Shown here one piece after another: positions 25,916 through 33,908 of a DNA stretch of 64,000 nt. Below the pieces are notes generated by a model. That model was not told the DNA's origin and made no database searches. It saw only the letters and a program-made list of their open reading frames with translations. Position 1 is the stretch's first letter; every line of letters starts with the position of its first letter. The translations under genes were made by a program, and so were the position numbers. This DNA comes from Scandinavium lactucae (GTDB lineage Bacteria; Pseudomonadota; Gammaproteobacteria; Enterobacterales; Enterobacteriaceae): assembly GCF_033843265.1 (NCBI RefSeq), contig NZ_JAWXRD010000040.1:990815-1054814 (forward strand), written 5' to 3'.

Positions 25916-26427
25916 GCGCCCGCCCCTTTCAGGCACCAGGCCATTTCCCGCGCGCGGCGATTGTCCAGCCCCTGATTGAATACACCTTTGACATACACCC
26001 AGCGCGGCAACTGGCGGCACGCATCTGCCCAGCGCTTTTGATTGAGCAACTTCACCAGCGTGGAGCTGCAGGCATTACCCGTGCCGACGTTGAACGCAAA
26101 CGACACCACCGCGTCATAGACCTGTTGCGGCACCGTCTGCTGCACACATTTTTCCAGGGCCCTTTCCACCCGCTGCACGTTGCTGATAAGCATCCCCGCC
26201 GCCTGCCGCTCAGTGATGGCCCGGCCCGGCACCACGCCGGAAGTGTTACCGATGCCATCAGTCCACACGCCTGCGCTGCACTGGTACGGCTGCAGGCGGC
26301 AGCCCTCGTAATCCGCAATCAGTTTCAGGCCATCCAGCGAGGTGTGGAGTGACTGAAAACCCGGCAGCGTGGCGGCGATGGCCAGCACCGCACCGACCAG
26401 GCAGCGCTTAACGATTGATGGATTCAT
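25912..26427 (-). CDS. K: SAR endolysin, GH24 (T4-type) lysozyme
   Basis: A 171-residue lysozyme that cleaves peptidoglycan. The N-terminal hydrophobic, weakly polar stretch (VGAVLAIAATLPGF, about 8-22) is a signal-anchor-release type export segment, so secretion probably does not need the holin. The catalytic triad pattern is E-x8-C-x5-T (DYEGCRLQPYQCSAGVWTDG): the usual Asp is replaced by Cys, a variant known in this family. Start MNPSIVKR at 26427; it overlaps holin and lysB. Confidence 0.9.
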   Translation of the reverse strand: MNPSIVKRCLVGAVLAIAATLPGFQSLHTSLDGLKLIADYEGCRLQPYQCSAGVWTDGIGNTSGVVPGRAITERQAAGMLISNVQRVERALEKCVQQTVPQQVYDAVVSFAFNVGTGNACSSTLVKLLNQKRWADACRQLPRWVYVKGVFNQGLDNRRAREMAWCLKGAGA

Positions 26428-26623
26428 ACGCCTCCCGCGAGAGCCGCCCGGCACGCAGCAGCTGGTAAGTTTTGTGTTTGTAGTACCAGTTGATCAGCAG
26501 CATCAGCACGCCAATCAATACCCCGCCCACCGTGGACGCATCCTTGATGGAAAGATCCCCCATCCACGCCAGCACAACGGCGATACACCAGGTGATAAAG
26601 GCGCTGATTCGTTCAAGCGTCAT
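26408..26623 (-). CDS. Phage holin
   Basis: A 71-residue protein with two membrane helices (about 8-24 and 30-49) and a charged C-terminus (YYKHKTYQLLRAGRLSREAYESINR), in the holin slot directly before the endolysin. It is shorter than P2 Y (93) and of a different family (HP1/Phage_holin_3-like). It overlaps X by 4 bp if the X gene is taken to end at 26627. Confidence 0.85.
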   Translation of the reverse strand: MTLERISAFITWCIAVVLAWMGDLSIKDASTVGGVLIGVLMLLINWYYKHKTYQLLRAGRLSREAYESINR

Positions 26624-26626
26624 GGT

Positions 26627-26830
26627 TCAGTCCCATAGCTGAACGGTCTGCACGGTGGGCGTTTCCGTAATATCCGGCAGCTCCACCTGCAGCCCGTGAG
26701 GTAAAAAGGGGCCATATTCAGCCAGCCCCGGATTTGCCCGCAGCACCTGCTCAGTGACACCCTGCGTGCGCCCGTAGTGACGCCAGCAAAGTGCATCCAC
26801 CGTGTCATACTGGTGCGCACGCACTTTCAT
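26627..26830 (-). CDS. X: Tail protein gpX
   Basis: A 67-residue protein, same length as P2 gpX. It has a LysM-like motif (AHQYDTVDALCWRHYG...VLRANPGLAEYGPFLPHGLQVELP). It overlaps L by 1 bp and precedes the holin, as in P2. A parallel frame at 26620-26820 is a shadow. Confidence 0.94.
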   Translation of the reverse strand: MKVRAHQYDTVDALCWRHYGRTQGVTEQVLRANPGLAEYGPFLPHGLQVELPDITETPTVQTVQLWD

Positions 26831-27294
26831 CAGATAAGCTCCACCGTGCAGTGCGGCGCATCCTGCACCCGGCTGATAGCCCAGCGGGCATCACGCCACA
26901 GATCGGCGCTGGCCTCCGTCAGCTCATCCCCACGCTTTACCGCAGACGCCGTGGCGTCATAGTCCTGGTAACGCTCATTCAGCACTGCCCGCGCCCAGCA
27001 ATACACCGCATTGCTGTAGTGGTGCAGGCGTTCACTTTTGCCGTCCAGTTCTTCGGCAGGCACATCCGCCAGCATCCGGTAGCCCAGCGCCTGCTGACGC
27101 TGGCGGAAGGTGTACAACTCCGCGTTGACTTCTGACATTGCCGTGAGCGCCAGCTGTTTCAGCCGGGCGGGCGTTACCGTGCCGTCAGTGCGCATCACGC
27201 TGCGAAATTCGCACAGGTCCACATCGGGCCAGAACGGCGTGTTTTTGATGACCTCCGCCTGTTCCGGGGCCTGCTCAGGCGCAACAAACTGCAT
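26830..27294 (-). CDS. L: Head completion/stabilisation protein gpL
   Basis: A 154-residue gpL homologue that closes the filled head. The start MQFVAPEQAPEQ at 27294 has AGGAG upstream; the frame extends to 27420 but lacks a site. Conserved: FWPDVDLCEFRSVMRTDGTVTPARLKQLALTAMSEVNAEL. Confidence 0.92.
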   Translation of the reverse strand: MQFVAPEQAPEQAEVIKNTPFWPDVDLCEFRSVMRTDGTVTPARLKQLALTAMSEVNAELYTFRQRQQALGYRMLADVPAEELDGKSERLHHYSNAVYCWARAVLNERYQDYDATASAVKRGDELTEASADLWRDARWAISRVQDAPHCTVELI

Positions 27295-27388
27295 ACAGCT
27301 TTCTCCTGAAAAAGTGGGCGGTGAACGGGATGTTGATAAGGCGCTGCCTGTCGCCATCCCGTGCCGCCCGTGCGCGGGGCACGTTCCG

Positions 27389-28039
27389 TCACTGACTCTC
27401 GTTGCGCAGTCTGCGCTCAAGCCGTTCTTTGTCTTTTTTCACACCGCAGCGTGGGTCCAGCTGCAGCGCATGAGTGAGGTGATTCAGGGCGGAGGCCGGG
27501 CTGGTTTCGCAGAGCAAAAGGCCAATGGCTTTATGCAGACGGGCGCGGGACTGATCCGGCATGTCGGTGCCGTCCGTCATATCCAGCGCCTGCAGCAAAA
27601 ACTCCGTCTCAAAAGGTTGTGAGGCGGTGATGGCGGCCTGCGCCGCGTCTGCCAGCTCCTCAACCAGTACCGTCTGCGTGTTGCGGTTGCCGAGCGGCAT
27701 CACCCAGCCGTGGCGCAGGGCATGTCCGGCGATTTCCAGCGCTCCGGCATAATCACCGGCATCAATGCGCCAGAGCATGGCGTACATCACCACGTCATCC
27801 TGCTGCGCAGCGTCAGCCGTCAGAACGCCCTCCACCCAGGCGGCATATTTCGGCAGCAGTTCCACCTTGATTTGCGCCTTTGTCACCGTGGACTGAATAC
27901 CTTTCAGGCGGCGCTTGTCTTCTGCCAGCTGCAGCAGCATCTGGTCATAGCCCGACGCATGCCGAACACTGCCGCCCGTGCGGGCGGCCTGTTCAGCCTG
28001 AACGCGCAGGCGGTGTTGCCGTGCGGGACTCAGGCTCAT
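27389..28039 (-). CDS. M: Terminase small subunit gpM
   Basis: A 216-residue small terminase subunit (P2 M 247) with endonuclease function at cos. N-terminus MSLSPARQHRLRVQAEQAARTGG and the tetratricopeptide-like C-terminus (LLQALDMTDGTDMPDQSRARLHKAIGLLLCE.SPASALNHLTHALQLDPRCGVKKD) are typical. It acts with gpP, the ATPase subunit. Confidence 0.93.
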   Translation of the reverse strand: MSLSPARQHRLRVQAEQAARTGGSVRHASGYDQMLLQLAEDKRRLKGIQSTVTKAQIKVELLPKYAAWVEGVLTADAAQQDDVVMYAMLWRIDAGDYAGALEIAGHALRHGWVMPLGNRNTQTVLVEELADAAQAAITASQPFETEFLLQALDMTDGTDMPDQSRARLHKAIGLLLCETSPASALNHLTHALQLDPRCGVKKDKERLERRLRNESQ

Positions 28040-28042
28040 GCG

Positions 28043-29128
28043 TTATTCCCCCGTTCCTGATTCGGCTGGTTCTTCCTCAGGAGCAGCGGGCGGGGTGAAA
28101 TCACCGATATCAATGTTTTCTACCAGAGCCACGCAGCGGTAGTCCTCCACCACATACGCCTCGTTGACGGATTCAAAGTTTTCAATGCGGTCACGCTTTG
28201 GATTGTCGATAACGGCCCGGCGGCGGGTGTCTTCCTGCCAGTAAATGGACAGGTTATCCAGGCGGGTGATCAGCAGAGCATTCGCCGGGAAGAACGGCGC
28301 ACGTACCGCCTGCAGACCGCCCATGCGTTTCTGACTGATGATGAGATCGGCGGAGATTTTTTCGCTGTTGTCCTGCTCTTTGTTGACCAGCGGGAAATAC
28401 TTGTCCGCCAGCAGGGCACGCCCACAGACCACCACCAGACCGTCATCGTCCTGGAAAATCGGGTCGATTAGCTCGTTGACGGCATCCATTACCACCGCGT
28501 CCAGATTGATGTACTGACCACCCGGCCCGACTTTTACCGGGTCAGCCGTGGTGGTGCCGTCTGCATCGGTGGTGCTGCCCATCACGCAGTCCGGCGCATC
28601 TTCACGCACCTTCTGCAGCCAGCCTTTGTTCACATCCTGCAGCAGCGGGTTATCAACACGATTGGAGGTTTTGGCACGCTTCACGCCGTTAAAGCCGATC
28701 ATGATGCGGTCCAGGGCCTGGCGCTGGATGATGGCGTTCCGGATGCGCAGCTGGAAGTCCTGGAATTTTGCCCACAGGTCCAGCTTCGCGTAGGTCAGCA
28801 CCGTGTCAAAGTTGGTCTGCTCGCACTTGTATTCCACGTCCGTCATCAGTGTTGGATCAACCGCTTCGCGTTCTTTGGCGGTGGTGTCGGTGGTTCCTGC
28901 GATGGTGCTGCCCACTCCCAGCCCCAGCAGCTGACCGGACTGCTCAGACACGGGCATGATGTTAATCAGGGTGAGGAACGCGGCGGACTGCTGAATCTGG
29001 TCTTCCAGAGTCTGCTGCACGGACGGCTCTACCGTGAACTTGCTGGACAATTCCTCCACCGGAACATTGTTCAGGCGGGCCAGCTGCATCAGGTAGGCGT
29101 TAAAGGCAAATTTGGTTTTCTGTTTCAT
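28043..29128 (-). CDS. N: Major capsid protein gpN
   Basis: A 361-residue HK97-fold capsid protein (P2 N 357). Signatures: MKQKTKFAFNAYLMQLARLNNVPVEELSSKFTVEPSVQQTLEDQIQQSAAFL and the RRAVIDNPKRDRIENFESVNEAYVVEDY segment. In P2 the N-terminus is removed by the scaffold protease O. The last 20 residues are acidic/proline-rich. Confidence 0.96.
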   Translation of the reverse strand: MKQKTKFAFNAYLMQLARLNNVPVEELSSKFTVEPSVQQTLEDQIQQSAAFLTLINIMPVSEQSGQLLGLGVGSTIAGTTDTTAKEREAVDPTLMTDVEYKCEQTNFDTVLTYAKLDLWAKFQDFQLRIRNAIIQRQALDRIMIGFNGVKRAKTSNRVDNPLLQDVNKGWLQKVREDAPDCVMGSTTDADGTTTADPVKVGPGGQYINLDAVVMDAVNELIDPIFQDDDGLVVVCGRALLADKYFPLVNKEQDNSEKISADLIISQKRMGGLQAVRAPFFPANALLITRLDNLSIYWQEDTRRRAVIDNPKRDRIENFESVNEAYVVEDYRCVALVENIDIGDFTPPAAPEEEPAESGTGE

Positions 29129-29144
29129 CGGGTTGTGTGCTCCA

Positions 29145-29978
29145 TCAGCAGTTAGTCACGGTGCCAGCCGGAGCGTCACCGCCCGGCGCGCGCTGGCGGT
29201 AATCCTTGCGGCTGTCTTCGGCATTCAGCTGCTGCTGCAGCGCCGTAAAATCGGCCTGCTGTTGCTGCAGTGAGGTTTCCAGCGCAGACAGGCGCGTCTC
29301 CTGCTCTGACAGGGATTTGTCCGTGCGCTCGCCAAAGCTCTGCTGCTCAGTAGCGACCAGCTCCACGGCCTTATGCACATCAGAGAAACGCGCGTCATCG
29401 GTCTGCTCTTTTTTGGCAAACAGCGCAGTGACACGGGAAAAGAGGGATGGCTTGTCGTCCTGGGTTTCGTCCAGTTCGATAACCGTTTCAGCCGCTGCAG
29501 AAAACAGGTTGTCGGGGTTCTGCTTACGGTTCGCCAGCGGGTTATGGATGGCGGTGGCGCTAAAGGTCAGCATTTCGGTGCCGAGGCTCGCCGGGTCATC
29601 AGTTGCCGCCAGTCCTACCAGATACGCTTTCCCGGTGTCGGCAAACTGCGGGCTGACTTCCATGGAGGTAAAGAGCTTCTGCCCTTTCTTCACCAGGGCC
29701 ACAAGTGCATCCGTCGGGGTGACGTCGGCATACAGCGCCATCTTGCCTGCCAGCGGACCGTCTTTAATTTCCTCAGCAACCAGTGCCGACACGGTGCCGT
29801 AGCGGTTAAAGGTGCTGTCCGGCACGTAGGACTTGATGTGCTCAAGGTTAATCTGCGCGGTGTACACCGCCGGGTTGTAACTGGCTGCCATCTGCACCAG
29901 CCAGTCACGCTGGATTTCGCGTCCGTCAGTGGTGGCACCTTCCACCCCGATGCGGAAACGCTTTGCTTTCGCTGTCAT
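29145..29978 (-). CDS. O: Capsid scaffolding protein and protease gpO
   Basis: A 277-residue protein combining an N-terminal serine protease (about 1-150, with RIGVEGATTDGREIQRDWLVQMAASYNPAVYTAQINLEHI) and a C-terminal coiled-coil scaffold (about 195-265, SLSEQETRLSALETSLQQQQADFTALQQQLNAED). It is removed after cleaving N and itself. First gene of the O-N-M-L-X-lysis-R-S operon, divergent from P. Confidence 0.95.
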   Translation of the reverse strand: MTAKAKRFRIGVEGATTDGREIQRDWLVQMAASYNPAVYTAQINLEHIKSYVPDSTFNRYGTVSALVAEEIKDGPLAGKMALYADVTPTDALVALVKKGQKLFTSMEVSPQFADTGKAYLVGLAATDDPASLGTEMLTFSATAIHNPLANRKQNPDNLFSAAAETVIELDETQDDKPSLFSRVTALFAKKEQTDDARFSDVHKAVELVATEQQSFGERTDKSLSEQETRLSALETSLQQQQADFTALQQQLNAEDSRKDYRQRAPGGDAPAGTVTNC

Positions 29979-30056
29979 GAGCCATGCTCCGTTAGAAAAA
30001 ACTTACTGGAGCCTTATGTTTGCTGGGATGGGGGGAGTGAAACAACGCGCGGGCTT

Positions 30057-30074
30057 TGTGGGGTTCACCACACA
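30057..30074 (-). promoter_or_regulatory. Ogr box between divergent O and P
   Basis: TGT-GGGGTTCACCAC-ACA is an exact and nearly palindromic TGT-N12-ACA box. For the O operon, a start point 55 bp downstream (near 30011) has CATAAG at -10 distance and fits. For P on the other strand the same distance would put the start point at the ATG, so P may use it leaderless or use another site. Confidence 0.75.
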
Positions 30075-30120
30075 AAACGCAGCCGGGGAAAGGTGTCAGG
30101 CAAGGCCGTAATCTTGTGCC

Positions 30121-31887
30121 ATGAACACCACACTGACTCCCGCAGATCTCGATCCCCGTCGGCAGGCCATGCTGCTGTATTTTCAGGGATACCGCGTAGC
30201 CCGCATTGCTGAAATGCTGGGCGAGAAAGTTGCAACCGTACACAGCTGGAAGAAGCGCGACAAGTGGGGCAAATACGGCCCGCTGGATCAGATGCAGCTC
30301 ACCACTGCCGCGCGTTACTGCCAGCTCATCATGAAGGAGCAGAAGGAAGGGAAAGACTTCAAAGAGATTGACCTGCTGGCGCGTCAGTCAGAACGCCATG
30401 CCCGCATTGGCAAATTTAACGACGGCGGCAACGAGGCCGACCTTAACCCCAACGTGGCGAACCGCAACAAAGGCCCACGTAAGCCAGCGGAAAAGAACGT
30501 ATTCAACGACGAACAGACCGAAAAGCTGCAGGAGATATTCCACAGCTCGATGTTCGCCTACCAGCGCCACTGGTGGGAGGCGGGCAACCGTCACCGCATC
30601 CGCAACCTGCTTAAATCCCGCCAGATTGGCGCAACGTTCTTCTTTGCCCGCGAGGCACTGATTGACACCATCACCACCGGGCGCAACCAGATTTTCCTGT
30701 CAGCCAGTAAGGCCCAGGCGCACGTTTTTAAGCAGTACATCATCGACTTCGCCAAAGAGGTGGATGTGGAGCTGAAAGGCGACCCGATGGTGCTGCCCAA
30801 CGGCGCAACACTCTATTTTTTGGGCACCAATGCCCGCACCGCGCAGAGCTACCACGGCAACCTGTACCTGGACGAATATTTCTGGATACCGAAATTCCAG
30901 GAGCTGCGCAAAGTGGCCTCCGGCATGGCGATTCATAAGCGCTGGCGGCAGACCTACTTCTCCACGCCGTCCAGCCTGACGCACAGCGCCTATCCGTTCT
31001 GGTCCGGGGCGCTGTTCAACCGGGGCCGCGCCAAAACGGACAAGGTGGATATTGACCTGACCCACGGCAGCCTGGCCCCTGGCCTGCTCTGCCCGGACGG
31101 ACAGTATCGCCAGATTGTCACCGTGGAAGATGCGGTGCGTGGCGGCTGTAACCTGTTCGACATTGACCAGCTGCGCATGGAGTACAGCCCGGACGAGTAC
31201 CAGAACCTGCTGATGTGTGAATTTATCGACGATCTCGCGTCGGTGTTTCCGCTCAGCGAGCTGCAGGCTTGCATGGTGGACAGCTGGGAAGTCTGGACCG
31301 ATTTTCAGGCCCTGGCCCTGCGTCCGTTTGGCTGGCGTGAAGTGTGGATCGGTTATGACCCGGCGAAAGGTACGCAGAACGGTGACAGCGCCGGATGTGT
31401 GGTCATGGCTCCGCCTGCCGTGCCGGGCGGCAAGTTCCGCATTCTGGAGCGCCACCAGTGGCGCGGGATGGACTTCCGCGCCCAGGCCGACGCCATCAAA
31501 CAGCTGACGCAGCAGTACAACGTGACCTATATCGGCATCGACTCGACGGGCGTGGGCCACGGCGTTTACGAGAACGTGAAGGCGTTCTTCCCTGCCGTGC
31601 GTGAGTTTGTTTACAACCCGAACGTCAAAAACGCCCTGGTGCTCAAGGCGTACGACATTATCAGCCACCGCCGCCTGGAGTTTGACGCCGGGCACACCGA
31701 CATTGCGCAGTCATTCATGGCTATCCGCCGGGCCACCACCGCCAGCGGCAACCGCCCGACCTACGAAGCCAGCCGCAGCGAAGAAGCCAGCCATGCAGAT
31801 TTGGCCTGGGCAACGATGCACGCGCTGTTTAACGAACCGCTGCAGGGCGAGGCCGCCAATACCAGCAACATTGTGGAGATTTTTTGA
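30121..31887 (+). CDS. P: Terminase large subunit gpP (ATPase)
   Basis: A 588-residue packaging ATPase (P2 P 590). The N-terminal DNA-binding helix-turn-helix (RQAMLLYFQGYRVARIAEMLGEKVATVHSWKKRDKW, about 15-50) is followed by the ATPase (KSRQIGATFFFAREAL as the Walker A region, YLDEYFWI as Walker B) and a C-terminal nuclease domain (YDPAKGTQNGDSAG). Its stop overlaps the Q start (TTGATG). Confidence 0.96.
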   Translation: MNTTLTPADLDPRRQAMLLYFQGYRVARIAEMLGEKVATVHSWKKRDKWGKYGPLDQMQLTTAARYCQLIMKEQKEGKDFKEIDLLARQSERHARIGKFNDGGNEADLNPNVANRNKGPRKPAEKNVFNDEQTEKLQEIFHSSMFAYQRHWWEAGNRHRIRNLLKSRQIGATFFFAREALIDTITTGRNQIFLSASKAQAHVFKQYIIDFAKEVDVELKGDPMVLPNGATLYFLGTNARTAQSYHGNLYLDEYFWIPKFQELRKVASGMAIHKRWRQTYFSTPSSLTHSAYPFWSGALFNRGRAKTDKVDIDLTHGSLAPGLLCPDGQYRQIVTVEDAVRGGCNLFDIDQLRMEYSPDEYQNLLMCEFIDDLASVFPLSELQACMVDSWEVWTDFQALALRPFGWREVWIGYDPAKGTQNGDSAGCVVMAPPAVPGGKFRILERHQWRGMDFRAQADAIKQLTQQYNVTYIGIDSTGVGHGVYENVKAFFPAVREFVYNPNVKNALVLKAYDIISHRRLEFDAGHTDIAQSFMAIRRATTASGNRPTYEASRSEEASHADLAWATMHALFNEPLQGEAANTSNIVEIF

Positions 31888-32936
31888 TGAGTGAACACGA
31901 CGCCCTGACCATTACCGCACCAGTGCAGGAAGCTGCGCAGATGCATAATAGCGCCCGCGCGGAAGCTTTCAGCTTTGGCGACCCGATCCCGGTACTGGAC
32001 CGCCGCGAACTGCTGGACTATGTGGAATGCGTGCAGATGGACAGATGGTATGAGCCGCCCGTAAGCTTTGACGGCCTGGCCCGCACCTACCGCGCCGCCG
32101 TGCATCACAGCTCACCGATTGCCGTTAAGCGCAACATTCTGACCAGCACGTTTATCCCGCACCCGCTGCTCAGCCAGCAGGCATTCAGCCGTTTCGTGCA
32201 GGACTACCTGGTGTTTGGTAACGCCTATCTGGAGAAACGCACCAACCGGCTGGGTGGGATTCTGTCACTGGAGCCATCGCTGGCGAAATACACCCGCCGC
32301 GGGATCGATTTAGACACCTACTGGTTTGTGCAATACGGCATGACCACGCAGCCTTATGAGTTCACTAAAGGCAGCATTTTTCACCTGATGGAGCCGGACC
32401 TGAACCAGGAGATTTACGGCCTGCCGGAATACCTGTCCGCCATCCCTTCCGCCCTGCTGAACGAGTCCGCCACCCTGTTCCGCCGTAAGTATTACATCAA
32501 CGGCAGCCACGCGGGGTTCATCATGTACATGACCGACGCCGCGCAGAACCAAGAGGACGTGAACAACATCCGTCAGGCCATGAAAAGCGCCAAAGGGCCA
32601 GGCAACTTCCGCAACCTCTTTATGTATTCGCCAAACGGCAAAAAGGATGGCATCCAGATCATCCCGCTGTCAGAGGTTGCGGCTAAGGATGAGTTTTTGA
32701 ACATCAAGAACGTGAGCCGGGATGACATGATGGCAGCACACCGCGTTCCACCGCAGATGATGGGGATCATGCCGAGTAATGTTGGGGGGTTTGGGGATGT
32801 AGAGAAGGCTAGTAGAGTTTTTGTCAGGAACGAGTTAATTCCACTACAAAAAAGAATGATGGAAATAAATAAGTGGGCTGGAGAAAATATTGTTAAATTT
32901 GAGAACTATAAATTAGCTGCAGAAGATACCAACTAG
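31887..32936 (+). CDS. Q: Portal protein gpQ, 3' end of foreign composition
   Basis: A 349-residue portal (P2 Q 344) through which DNA enters the head. PBSX/P2-type signatures run throughout (GDPIPVLDRRELLDYVEC, HHSSPIAVKRNILTSTFIPHPLL, MGIMPSNVGGFGDVEKA). From about codon 296 the DNA turns abruptly AT-rich although the protein stays portal-like (FVRNELIPLQKRMMEINKWAGENIVKFENYKL). A recombination joint therefore lies inside the gene, next to the cargo that follows. ATG at 31887, overlapping the P stop. Confidence 0.93.
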   Translation: MSEHDALTITAPVQEAAQMHNSARAEAFSFGDPIPVLDRRELLDYVECVQMDRWYEPPVSFDGLARTYRAAVHHSSPIAVKRNILTSTFIPHPLLSQQAFSRFVQDYLVFGNAYLEKRTNRLGGILSLEPSLAKYTRRGIDLDTYWFVQYGMTTQPYEFTKGSIFHLMEPDLNQEIYGLPEYLSAIPSALLNESATLFRRKYYINGSHAGFIMYMTDAAQNQEDVNNIRQAMKSAKGPGNFRNLFMYSPNGKKDGIQIIPLSEVAAKDEFLNIKNVSRDDMMAAHRVPPQMMGIMPSNVGGFGDVEKASRVFVRNELIPLQKRMMEINKWAGENIVKFENYKLAAEDTN

Positions 32937-32992
32937 CTAAACGTGTTGTACGAAATAGTAACCAAGCCCAGCCTAACATTACTCATGTACTC

Positions 32993-33017
32993 TTTCAGCG
33001 CGCAACGCGCGCTGAAA
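32993..33017. terminator. Bidirectional hairpin between Q and the HNH gene
   Basis: An 11-bp perfect stem (TTTCAGCGCGC / GCGCGCTGAAA) with a 3-nt loop, 57 bp after the Q stop and 10 bp before the convergent HNH stop. Outer A/T pairs flank the GC core on both sides. Confidence 0.65.
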
Positions 33018-33026
33018 ATACAAAAA

Positions 33027-33908
33027 TCACTTTAGACGGCCACTTGTTTCCCGGTCACCTAAATGCAACTCATATAGTATCCATTCAATAACATCCGGAT
33101 GAATTAGACCAGCCACAAAAACAGAATTCCAATTATTTTTACCTTTATGTTTCTCATCCAACAAGGACAGCTCACGAATAAGTAAATTTAATGCGTCATC
33201 ATAAGTAAATAGACTCTTATTCAGCCCTCGAACAATAAGCTCAGGATACAAATAGAATGATTCCCATTGCTGAGACAAGTAACCTTTTATATCATTCTTA
33301 ATCACAACATTGTCGAGATGATACTTAACATTATTGAAGTCAGAAGATCTTGGGTCAATTATGATTTTTACGTCAATTGTAGGTGTTTGCCCTAAATTAG
33401 TAAACTCAGCGCGTATCAACCTTTCGCACAACACATTATCAAAATAGGGATGTAACATTCTATGCCCTGCGGCATTAGATATAGTTGTGCTTTTAAAAGT
33501 ATTACATTTACATGCAGGAACTAAATTTTTAGTGAATACAGCAAATTCTGGATAACTTTCCTTCGGTAAAACGTGGTCTAAAGTACCGCTATGCATTGAA
33601 CCACACATTGAGCATAACGAGTTAGCATTAGCAGCTCTTATCTCATCAATTATAGATATACATTTCACAGGCTCTTTATAATAATACTTCAATGCCTCTG
33701 CTATCGAGCCACTCAACGTACCACAGGAATTAACATTCAGAAACCCCTTGTTCTTAATGTATTCCTTATATGCATTAAGTATGAATGCATCTTGTCCATT
33801 TAGAACTGAATAGTGTTTCAACCTCCTATTAGAAGACATTTCTTTAAATGCAGAGTAATCTTTAAAAACAGGCTTGTTTAATTTATTCATTTCAGTTATC
33901 CATTTCAT
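33027..33908 (-). CDS. HNH endonuclease partner of the second AAA ATPase
   Basis: A 293-residue HNH nuclease. The metal core is C99-x2-C102, L-D111-H112-V-L-P-K, N128 and C133-x-C135-N-x2-K. The N-terminal 90 and C-terminal 150 residues are not recognised. It differs from the PtuB-like protein at 23842. It follows the ATPase gene directly: the ATPase stop lies between the two possible starts (ATG 33908, overlapping; or ATG 33890, 1 nt after the stop), so the pair is one operon. Context (cargo slot next to cos) suggests an anti-phage nuclease. Confidence 0.82.
   Translation of the reverse strand: MKWITEMNKLNKPVFKDYSAFKEMSSNRRLKHYSVLNGQDAFILNAYKEYIKNKGFLNVNSCGTLSGSIAEALKYYYKEPVKCISIIDEIRAANANSLCSMCGSMHSGTLDHVLPKESYPEFAVFTKNLVPACKCNTFKSTTISNAAGHRMLHPYFDNVLCERLIRAEFTNLGQTPTIDVKIIIDPRSSDFNNVKYHLDNVVIKNDIKGYLSQQWESFYLYPELIVRGLNKSLFTYDDALNLLIRELSLLDEKHKGKNNWNSVFVAGLIHPDVIEWILYELHLGDRETSGRLK

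Noticed and set aside
30700..31695. 331-residue open frame antisense to the terminase gene P
   Set aside because: Composition is that of a shadow frame, and it fully overlaps a conserved packaging ATPase.
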